Positions 1 to 5,151 of a stretch of DNA of 5,584 nucleotides are shown here, piece after piece; positions within the stretch are counted from its first letter, which is position 1; every line of letters starts with the position of its first letter. The DNA is from JAKBCQ01 sp021807585 (GTDB lineage: Bacteria; Planctomycetota; Planctomycetia; Isosphaerales; Isosphaeraceae), in assembly GCA_027325115.1 (NCBI GenBank), contig DAHWFG010000040.1, positions 1-5,584 of the forward strand. The letters are read 5' to 3'. A model generated the notes under the pieces. The model saw nothing but the letters and a program-made list of their open reading frames with translations. It searched no databases and had not been told where the DNA came from. The position numbers were made by a program, and so were the translations under genes.

Positions 1-1
1 C

Positions 2-574
2 GCCAGCGGAGAGTATAAGGCCGACATCAACAACGGTTACGGCGAGTTCCTCTTAAATCTCTCTGGGTTGAATATCACGAGTATCACTATAACAGGCAAT
101 GTGCAGGTTGATTATGCCGGTCCGGAGAACTCCATCTACATTCCAATCAATCTCCCGAACCAAACCACGACAGACATTTTGACAGGCGCCACTCCGATTT
201 TCTATCCTGGGACGACAATTCAAGACCTCAATACTTATAATGAAGATATTTTCAACGGCATCAATCATTCGCAACTGGGATTTGCTGATGCGTCCGTCGG
301 GGTAAACGGAGGATATTTCTCCAACACTGTCGACAATCCCGTTATAATCCAAAACATCATCAACATCGCGAAAGCGAACTACGGGGTATTCTTCATCGGA
401 TTTCCCACGGAGTTCCAGCAAGGATTGAACTCATTCACCGACGTCAACATCGACGTCCACACATCGGGAATCACCCCGCAATCCGCGGTTCCCGAGCCCG
501 CCTCGCTCACGCTCGCGTGCCTGGGAGGCGCGGGGATCGCGCTCGGACGCCGCCTCGTCAAACGCCGCCGTTAA
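2..574 (+). CDS. PEP-CTERM sorting-domain protein, 5' truncated by the window edge
   Basis: The reading frame is open from base 2 to the TAA at 572-574 (190 residues visible), so the true start and signal peptide lie upstream. A TTG at 68 could be read as a start, but the 22 codons before it are open and similar in character (ASGEYKADINNGYG...), so it is probably internal. The visible body is rich in Asn, Thr, Ile, Gly and Tyr with alternating hydrophobic residues, as in secreted beta-rich proteins. I recognise no catalytic domain. The C-terminus has VPEPAS, then a short hydrophobic helix (LTLACLGGAGIAL), then a basic tail (GRRLVKRRR). This is the classic tripartite PEP-CTERM signal, recognised by exosortase with cleavage near PEP and retention at or passage through the envelope. 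Typical PEP-CTERM proteins are larger, consistent with a missing N-terminal part. The gene is visibly AT-richer than its neighbours and has no GATC before position 535. Function of the mature protein is unknown. Confidence 0.85.
   Translation, partial: ASGEYKADINNGYGEFLLNLSGLNITSITITGNVQVDYAGPENSIYIPINLPNQTTTDILTGATPIFYPGTTIQDLNTYNEDIFNGINHSQLGFADASVGVNGGYFSNTVDNPVIIQNIINIAKANYGVFFIGFPTEFQQGLNSFTDVNIDVHTSGITPQSAVPEPASLTLACLGGAGIALGRRLVKRRR
488..571 (+). other. PEP-CTERM sorting signal (protein motif within the first CDS)
   Basis: These codons encode VPEP at the start, about 13 hydrophobic residues, and a terminal Arg/Lys cluster (RRLVKRRR) ending at the stop codon. The order motif, membrane helix, basic tail and its position at the extreme C-terminus match the exosortase substrate signal. 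No exosortase gene is in the window, so the processing enzyme must be encoded elsewhere. Confidence 0.85.
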
Positions 575-663
575 ATTCATATACCAATAATTATTTATAT
601 AAAATGGAGCACGACGATCATAAGGCGATCGATTCCGTTGGACCGATCGTCTTGGACTTCGTC

Positions 664-682
664 TCTTCAATCGATTTGAAGA
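664..682. repeat. Short inverted repeat in the gap before panC
   Basis: TCTTCAA (664-670) and TTGAAGA (676-682) are perfect 7-base complements around the loop TCGAT. It lies about 90 bases after the PEP-CTERM stop codon and 160 bases before panC. No T-run follows, so a factor-independent terminator is doubtful. It could be an operator or chance. The rest of the 575-840 gap holds an AT-rich stretch (about 575-603) and no gene I can support. Confidence 0.35.
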
Positions 683-704
683 ACCGGCGATCGGTGCGGT
701 CGAT

Positions 705-740
705 TTGACGTTGACGGCGCCCGCCGATTCGCGAAAGAAT
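705..740 (+). promoter_or_regulatory. Weak candidate promoter upstream of panC
   Basis: A directly repeated TTGACG (705-710 and 711-716) resembles a sigma-70 -35 box (5 of 6 matches). AAGAAT at 735-740 is a poor -10 match (4 of 6), 18 bases after the second copy. It is the best candidate in the gap, and a transcript from here would have a roughly 95-base leader before panC. Promoter consensus in this lineage is not well fixed, so this is tentative. Confidence 0.22.
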
Positions 741-840
741 TCGACGGTCGCGTTCATTGGAGGCGTCGGATCGATTTCATGATGGCGTATTTGGAGCACT
801 TTCCGATCATCGGCCGTGATCGGCGCGGGGAGAACCGCCG

Positions 841-1719
841 ATGAGACGTGTCGAATCCCCGCAAGCTCCGATTGTACTCGATTCGATCGCCGCGGTTCGC
901 GAAGCGTCCATGCTCGCGCGGACCGCGGGCAAAACGATCGGCCTTGTGCCCACGATGGGGGCTCTTCACGAAGGGCACGCTCGCTTGATTGACGCGTGCC
1001 GCTCGGCGTGCGATCACGTCGTCGTTTCGATCTACGTCAATCCCACGCAATTCGGGCCCGGCGAAGATCTCGACCGTTACCCTCGTGCGCTTGAAGCCGA
1101 TCTCGCGATCTGCCGAGCCCGAGGCGTCGACATCGTCTTCGCGCCCAACGACCGCGAAATGTATCCTCGGGGAACGATCGCGACCAAAATCGATGTCGGA
1201 GACATTGGGAACGTCCTCGAAGGGGCGATTCGACCGGGTCATTTTCAAGGCGTCGCGACCGTCGTTCTCAAGCTGTTCGGGATCGTAACCCCCGACCGAG
1301 CCTACTTCGGCCGAAAGGATTTCCAACAACAATTGATCATTCGTAGGATGGTTGACGATTTGAACTTTCCGGTATCGATCGAAGTCGTGCCGACCGTGCG
1401 CGAGCGCGACGGCCTGGCGCTTTCGAGTCGGAATCGCTTTCTCGACGCCGAAGATCGCGGCGCCGCGACCGTCTTGTTTTGGGCGCTCGAGCGCGCCAAA
1501 AGCGTCGTCAAGCGAGGCGAGCGGAGCGGCGAGCGGGTCGCCCAAGTCTTGGCCGAGACGATCGAAGCCGAATCCCGCGCAACGCTCGATTACGCCGTCG
1601 TCGTCGACGCCGACACGCTCGAAACGAAACCGACGATCGCCGACCCCGCGCGTACCGCGGCGCTCGTCGCGGCGCGGTTCGGCTCGGTCCGATTAATCGA
1701 CAACACGCTCCTCGGCTGA
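841..1719 (+). CDS. panC: Pantothenate synthetase (pantoate--beta-alanine ligase)
   Basis: This cytosolic enzyme joins pantoate and beta-alanine with ATP, through a pantoyl-adenylate intermediate, to give pantothenate, the coenzyme A precursor. At 292 residues it is full length for the family. All signature blocks are present in order: PTMGALHEGH (37-46), the HIGH-type nucleotide-binding motif with His43 and His46; VNPTQF (66-71), the pantoate pocket; MYP (107-109); RPGHFQGVATV (131-141); YFGRKDFQQ (155-163) with Lys159 and Asp160; and RERDGLALSSRN (187-198), including the SSRN ATP loop. No key residue is missing, so it should be active. The ATG at 841 is preceded by GGGGAGA (827-833) at suitable spacing, and an in-frame stop (TGA, 817-819) lies just upstream, which fixes the start region. 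No panB or panD is visible nearby. The next gene is lgt, 81 bases downstream, probably with its own promoter. Confidence 0.97.
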   Translation: MRRVESPQAPIVLDSIAAVREASMLARTAGKTIGLVPTMGALHEGHARLIDACRSACDHVVVSIYVNPTQFGPGEDLDRYPRALEADLAICRARGVDIVFAPNDREMYPRGTIATKIDVGDIGNVLEGAIRPGHFQGVATVVLKLFGIVTPDRAYFGRKDFQQQLIIRRMVDDLNFPVSIEVVPTVRERDGLALSSRNRFLDAEDRGAATVLFWALERAKSVVKRGERSGERVAQVLAETIEAESRATLDYAVVVDADTLETKPTIADPARTAALVAARFGSVRLIDNTLLG

Positions 1720-1736
1720 TCGAGTTCGTGAAAATA

Positions 1737-1764
1737 TTAACAAAATAATAGATGATAGGATTAT
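1737..1764 (+). promoter_or_regulatory. Candidate lgt promoter in an AT-rich spacer
   Basis: The 81-base panC-lgt spacer is sharply AT-richer than both flanking genes. It contains TTAACA (1737-1742, 5 of 6 to the -35 consensus), a 16-base spacer, and GATTAT (1759-1764, 4 of 6 to the -10 consensus). This would place transcription start about 30 bases before the lgt ATG. The composition change supports a regulatory role. The exact boxes are a guess. Confidence 0.3.
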
Positions 1765-1800
1765 TAATTCAATAAGTCGCCAATCATCAGAAAGATATCA

Positions 1801-2643
1801 ATGAAACAGATTTTTTTCACATTACCCGTGGGCGGCGGCTTGAAGATTTATGGATACGGCGTGATGCTCGCGGTCGCTTTTTTCGCGTCCGCGGGGCTGG
1901 CGTCGTGGCGTGCGCGGCGCGAGAAGCTCGATCCCCTATTGCTCGAGGATCTGGCTTTCTGGATGATTCTCGGCGGGCTGATCGGCGCGCGTGCGATCTT
2001 CGTCTGGGAGTACTGGCGGGTCAAGCCCTGGACGTTTTGGTCGATCTTCAAGATCTGGGAGGGAGGGATCGTCTTTTACGGGAGCGTGCTCGGCGGCCTC
2101 GCCACGTTCTTGTTGTATCGGCTGGTTCGGCCGTTTCCGGTCCGCCCCGTGCTCGATGTGATCGCTCCTTCGCTTGCGCTCGGGATCGCGATCGGCCGAA
2201 TCGGATGTTTTTTAAACGGATGTTGCTATGGTGATCGGTGTGATCTGCCGTGGGGCGTTTCGTTTCCCAAGGGGTCGCTACCGTATCGCGATCAGCTCGA
2301 CGACGGTTTACTCGCGGCGACTCGCTCGTGGTCGCTTCCGGTGCATCCGACACAAATTTATTCGGCGATCGACGGTTTCCTTTTGCTCGGCCTGTTATCG
2401 GCGTTCTACCCTCGCCGCCGACGCGACGGCGAGGTGATGGCGTTGTTGATGGTCGCTTATCCCGTCGCGCGGTTTTTGATTGAACGATTGCGTAACGATG
2501 AAGGGGTGTTCGCGTTCGGCATGACGATCTCTCAAAATATCAGCGTATTATTATTGATAGCGGGGTTGATCAATTGGTTTGTACTTTCTTATTGGCCCAA
2601 GGAGCGTTACATCGATAAGGCCGCGCCGGTCGAATCGACATAA
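1801..2643 (+). CDS. lgt: Phosphatidylglycerol--prolipoprotein diacylglyceryl transferase
   Basis: Lgt is the inner-membrane enzyme that transfers diacylglyceryl from phosphatidylglycerol to the lipobox cysteine of prolipoproteins, the first step of lipoprotein maturation before LspA. The 280-residue length is normal. Visible features: an N-terminal YGYGVMLAVAF helix (17-27), then about seven hydrophobic segments (roughly 15-35, 50-70, 88-108, 116-136, 190-205, 211-228, 241-265). The Lgt signature GRIGCFLNGCCYG spans 132-144, with Arg133 matching the essential E. coli Arg143. HPTQIYSA (182-189) and RFLIERLRNDE (224-234) match the conserved C-terminal blocks. EGGIVFYGS (87-95) has Tyr where E. 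coli has His103, and Cys136 stands where E. coli has Asn146. From memory, both are common variants outside the Proteobacteria. The ATG at 1801 places the first helix correctly. Only a weak Shine-Dalgarno-like AGAAAG lies upstream. Confidence 0.96.
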   Translation: MKQIFFTLPVGGGLKIYGYGVMLAVAFFASAGLASWRARREKLDPLLLEDLAFWMILGGLIGARAIFVWEYWRVKPWTFWSIFKIWEGGIVFYGSVLGGLATFLLYRLVRPFPVRPVLDVIAPSLALGIAIGRIGCFLNGCCYGDRCDLPWGVSFPKGSLPYRDQLDDGLLAATRSWSLPVHPTQIYSAIDGFLLLGLLSAFYPRRRRDGEVMALLMVAYPVARFLIERLRNDEGVFAFGMTISQNISVLLLIAGLINWFVLSYWPKERYIDKAAPVEST

Positions 2644-2666
2644 ACCCGAGGCGAATTCGCACAAAG

Positions 2667-2691
2667 GTCTTGGAATTTCAATCTCCAAGAC
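2667..2691 (+). terminator. Hairpin just after lgt, possible terminator
   Basis: GTCTTGGA (2667-2674) and TCCAAGAC (2684-2691) are perfect 8-base complements with a 9-base loop, starting 24 bases after the lgt stop. Position fits an lgt terminator or a 3' stabilising hairpin. There is no T-tract after the stem on the plus strand, so it is not a canonical intrinsic terminator. Confidence 0.4.
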
Positions 2692-2731
2692 GGATGATGA
2701 TCTTGGGACTAAGGAATCTCGCAGGTTCGAT

Positions 2732-2770
2732 TCGCGCGACCGAAACGGAACGTGAGGTTGGGTCGCACGA
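2732..2770 (+). repeat. Inverted repeat in the leader of the HEAT/STN gene
   Basis: TCGCGCGACC (2732-2741) and GGTCGCACGA (2761-2770) pair at 9 of 10 positions across a 19-base loop. A second copy of GGTCGC occurs at 2800-2805 beside the ribosome-binding site of the next gene and could compete for the same left arm. It could be an operator or an RNA leader structure. Short GC-rich repeats also arise by chance. Confidence 0.3.
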
Positions 2771-2815
2771 ACGGCAATCACACAAAGGCCGGAGTCATCG
2801 GTCGCGAGGGTTGAT

Positions 2816-4381
2816 ATGAATCGTCCATGGGCAAGGTTGATCGCGATCGCAACGACCGCGTGTGGGCTGGTTTGTGTCGCGGCGTACGCCGACGGCAACG
2901 ACGCCGCGGCGTTGATCGCGAAACTTGGGGCGGCGAGATACGCCGATCGTGAGGCCGCGGCCAAAGAGCTCGAAAAACTCGGCCCCGCCGCGCTTCCTGC
3001 GCTCAAAAAATACCTCGACGCTCCCGATCCGGAAATCCGCACCCGAGCCGCGACGCTCCTCGCCAAAATCGAAACCAACGAGCTCGCCAAGCCGTCGCTC
3101 TACACGCTCGACTTCCACGATCAACCGATCGCGACGATCGTGAACGAACTGAATCGTCGCGGGCCGATCAAACTGATGCTCTTCCCGGTCGAACTCGATC
3201 AGTGGAAGACGAAACGTCTGACGCTTGTCGCGCCGGCCCCCGTTCCGTTCTGGAAGGCGATCGACGAGCTTTGCGCCGCCGCGGGCTTGCAGGCGAATAC
3301 CGGCTCGATGGGGATCTCTCAAGATCAAGAACCGCTGATCCAGCTCATTCCCGGCACAAATATTGTATCCCCCTCGTGTCACCACGGTCCGACACGCGTT
3401 CGGTTAACGAGCGTGCATCGCCATCAAGATTATCAACTCGGCGTTTCCAAGCGAGGGATCGAGAAATCGCAGGTGAGCGATCAGTTTTACGCGGTCATCG
3501 AGATCGCCGCCGAACCGAGGTTGCGGATGTCGCGCGGCGGCGACCCGACGATTCTCGAAGCGGTTGACGACAAAGGACGATCGCTCGTTCCCGATCGTCC
3601 GGGAGCGAACGGCGGCGTGAACGTCGCAAGGCCGGCGATGATGATGCAAAATATGATGATGATGCAAAACAATATGATGCGAAGCTCGACGATCAGCTTC
3701 GGACCGGGTCAGCAGGCGTATCAGGCGGCGCTTTCGTATCCCGAGGGGGGGGCGCGATCGATCAAGACGCTGAAGGGAACGATTCCGATCATCATCGCGG
3801 CGCGACGGAGCGATCCCGTTCTCATCGACCTTAAAGAGTCGATCGGTAAGAAAATCACGATCGAATCGGTCGTCGTCACGATCCACGACGTTCAAACGCT
3901 CGACGATAAAAAAACGACGATCGACGTCTCCTTCGAGGCCGGCGGCGAGCCCCAAGACGACATCGAGGCTCAACCCGGAATGATAAACGGATTCTTGATT
4001 CAAGACTTACAAAATCAACTCGAGATCGACGATCAGAACGGCAAACCGTTCCGCTGGCACATTCAATCAACCAATTTTATGAACAACTCGGCGCGAATGA
4101 CGATCGTGATCGATCCAAGAATGAACGCGATGTTCAACGCGGTCGGCCCGAACGTGATCGCTCCCGGACCCGTCGGCGGTTTGATGTTGAGGAAGAATGC
4201 GGTCAAGATCGCGCCTCCCAGGGTGGGCGACGCCAAAGCCGAGGTGCAACCCAAGGCCGAGCCCGCCGCCGAAGCGAACGCTCCGCCGCAATCGCGAACC
4301 GCGACGAAAATCCGCTTCTTCAAAACGGCGCGGGTCAAGCTCGAAGTCCCGTTCGAGTTCCACGATATCCCCACGCCTTGA
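2816..4381 (+). CDS. Secreted HEAT-repeat protein with STN/secretin-like segment and Met-rich linker
   Basis: This is a 521-residue exported protein that I do not recognise as a named gene. Residues 1-25 form a Sec signal peptide: basic start (NRPWAR), hydrophobic core, and AYA|D as a good signal peptidase I site. No proper lipobox precedes Cys16 or Cys20, so it is probably not a lipoprotein. Residues about 30-88 contain a HEAT-like helical pair (DREAAAKELEKLGPAALPAL... DPEIRTRAATLLAKIE). Residues about 95-158 (YTLDFHDQPIATIVNELNRR... FWKAIDELCAAAGL) resemble the STN/secretin N0 fold. Residues 275-288 hold nine methionines in fourteen. The 320-440 region looks beta-rich, residues 467-495 are an Ala/Pro/Glu/Lys linker, and the end (VPFEFHDIPTP) looks like a conserved terminal strand. 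GAGGG at 2806-2810 supports the ATG. The architecture suggests a periplasmic binding or scaffold role rather than an enzyme. It converges on the minus-strand pair with an 18-base gap. Confidence 0.85.
   Translation: MNRPWARLIAIATTACGLVCVAAYADGNDAAALIAKLGAARYADREAAAKELEKLGPAALPALKKYLDAPDPEIRTRAATLLAKIETNELAKPSLYTLDFHDQPIATIVNELNRRGPIKLMLFPVELDQWKTKRLTLVAPAPVPFWKAIDELCAAAGLQANTGSMGISQDQEPLIQLIPGTNIVSPSCHHGPTRVRLTSVHRHQDYQLGVSKRGIEKSQVSDQFYAVIEIAAEPRLRMSRGGDPTILEAVDDKGRSLVPDRPGANGGVNVARPAMMMQNMMMMQNNMMRSSTISFGPGQQAYQAALSYPEGGARSIKTLKGTIPIIIAARRSDPVLIDLKESIGKKITIESVVVTIHDVQTLDDKKTTIDVSFEAGGEPQDDIEAQPGMINGFLIQDLQNQLEIDDQNGKPFRWHIQSTNFMNNSARMTIVIDPRMNAMFNAVGPNVIAPGPVGGLMLRKNAVKIAPPRVGDAKAEVQPKAEPAAEANAPPQSRTATKIRFFKTARVKLEVPFEFHDIPTP
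3638..3679 (+). repeat. ATG-rich tandem repeat encoding a methionine cluster
   Basis: The 14-mer ATGATGATGCAAAA occurs at 3638-3651 and again at 3656-3669, an 18-base period, followed by CAATATGATG. In frame it encodes two MMMQN units plus extra Met and Asn. The pattern suggests growth by replication slippage of a trinucleotide repeat within the coding sequence. The reading frame is kept because all units are multiples of three. Confidence 0.75.
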
Positions 4382-4415
4382 TCGAAGGCTGGTAATCCGC
4401 TACGACCTTCGGATC
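4380..4415. terminator. Imperfect hairpin between two convergent genes
   Basis: GATCGAAGG (4380-4388) can pair with CCTTCGGATC (4406-4415), giving CGAAGG/CCTTCG plus GAT/ATC with one bulged G, around a 17-base loop. It overlaps the stop codon of the plus-strand gene and the last codons and stop of mddA, so it could serve both transcripts. No T-tract is present on either strand, and part of it is constrained by coding, so this is weak. Confidence 0.25.
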
Positions 4416-5131
4416 TTGGGCAAGATTAGCCCTGCGCATCTTTTGTAAGCTTCGTAAGACTCGCCGTAAAAGCCGACAAGATCGCGCTCTTCCAATCGGA
4501 GAGCGATCAAGACATAAGCGGTCATCAGTGCGGCGAAGAGAAGGCGACCAAGCGTCATCGTCGGCGCCGCCCAAAACGCCATGAGGAACCCAAGCATGAT
4601 CGGATGGCGAATTCGTCGATACAAACCGGGCGTTTTAAACTCGACCGGCGCATACTCGCGCCCCGCCGCGTAAAGGTAAACTTGCCTGAGTCCGAAGAGG
4701 TCGAAGTGATCGATCATAAAAGTCGTCGATAACACGATGAACCATCCCCCAAAAAAGATACCCCACAAGGTGACAACGCCGATCACATTCGTCGTCTTCC
4801 AGATCACGACGGGAATCGCCCGCCATAAACCGAACAGAATCGCGAGTAAAATACTGCTAATTAAAACATAAGTGCTGCGCTCGATAGAATCGGGGATGAT
4901 CCTCGACAAGCGCTTTTTGAACGATGTTCGAGCCGCCACGCTGTGATGAACCGCGAAAAGAGCCAAAAGAATCGCATCGACGACGAACGAAACAAGAGTC
5001 GATCCTCCCGGTCCCGAATCGATCGATTTCGGCGCAAAAAGATCGCCGACGAAGCCGATCATGTATAAAAACACGGCCAAAAAAACGAGATAACACGCAA
5101 CCCCGTAACTCAATACAAAAACTTTTCGCAT
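4400..5131 (-). CDS. mddA: Methanethiol S-methyltransferase, MddA type (NnrU/ICMT-like membrane protein)
   Basis: MddA methylates methanethiol with S-adenosylmethionine to give dimethyl sulfide. It is an integral membrane protein related to NnrU and isoprenylcysteine carboxyl methyltransferases. The 243 residues resemble, from memory, MddA proteins along nearly their whole length: IGFVGDLFAPKSIDSGPGG (25-43), LFAVHHSVAAR (58-68), IERSTYVL (83-90), HFDLFGLRQVYLY (142-154), YRRIRHPIMLGF (171-182) followed by FWAAPTMTLG (186-195), and LRLEERDLVGFYGESYEAYK (211-230). The RHP and EERDL blocks are the C-terminal SAM-binding elements of the ICMT-type fold. About five or six hydrophobic helices are seen (5-27, 48-68, 86-104, 114-138, about 176-190, 194-213). 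The ATG at 5129-5131 has the strongest Shine-Dalgarno in the window, 8 bases upstream. It follows a class I methyltransferase gene by 20 bases, so the two are probably co-transcribed. The exact substrate (methanethiol or another thiol) is inferred from family membership. Confidence 0.9.
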   Translation of the reverse strand: MRKVFVLSYGVACYLVFLAVFLYMIGFVGDLFAPKSIDSGPGGSTLVSFVVDAILLALFAVHHSVAARTSFKKRLSRIIPDSIERSTYVLISSILLAILFGLWRAIPVVIWKTTNVIGVVTLWGIFFGGWFIVLSTTFMIDHFDLFGLRQVYLYAAGREYAPVEFKTPGLYRRIRHPIMLGFLMAFWAAPTMTLGRLLFAALMTAYVLIALRLEERDLVGFYGESYEAYKRCAGLILPKIRRS

Positions 5132-5138
5132 CGATTCT

Positions 5139-5146
5139 TCTCCTTT
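5139..5146 (-). promoter_or_regulatory. Ribosome-binding site of mddA
   Basis: On the minus strand this reads AAAGGAGA, an almost ideal Shine-Dalgarno, 7 bases before the mddA ATG. It fixes the mddA start and lies wholly in the 20-base gap after the upstream methyltransferase stop (TAG, 5154-5152). This indicates efficient independent translation within a shared transcript. Confidence 0.8.
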
Positions 5147-5151
5147 CTATA

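Noticed and set aside
604..708. A 34-codon ORF from ATG 604 in the gap before panC
   Set aside because: No Shine-Dalgarno upstream, no recognisable protein features, and it runs through the inverted repeat at 664-682.
431..799. A minus-strand ORF spanning the end of the PEP-CTERM gene and the following gap
   Set aside because: Arg-rich with no motif, and it overlaps the well-supported PEP-CTERM signal.
754..1545. A 263-codon minus-strand ORF antisense to panC
   Set aside because: It is rich in Arg and Asp with no recognisable motif, and panC on the opposite strand has every family signature. It is a by-product of GC-rich codon use.
1743..1780. AT-rich stretch considered as an attachment site or origin element
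   Set aside because: No repeats, integrase, tRNA end or DnaA-box cluster is nearby. It is more simply a promoter region for lgt.
2861..2878. Possible lipobox in the HEAT/STN protein signal peptide (Cys16 or Cys20)
   Set aside because: The residues before each Cys (TTA, GLV) do not fit the L-[AS]-[GA]-C pattern, and AYA|D at 25/26 is a better signal peptidase I site, so adjacency to lgt is not evidence of lipidation.
2795..4003. Long minus-strand ORFs (2795-3385 and 3404-4003) opposite the HEAT/STN gene
   Set aside because: Low-complexity Arg/Asp-rich translations with no domain. The plus-strand frame has a signal peptide, ribosome-binding site and coherent domains.
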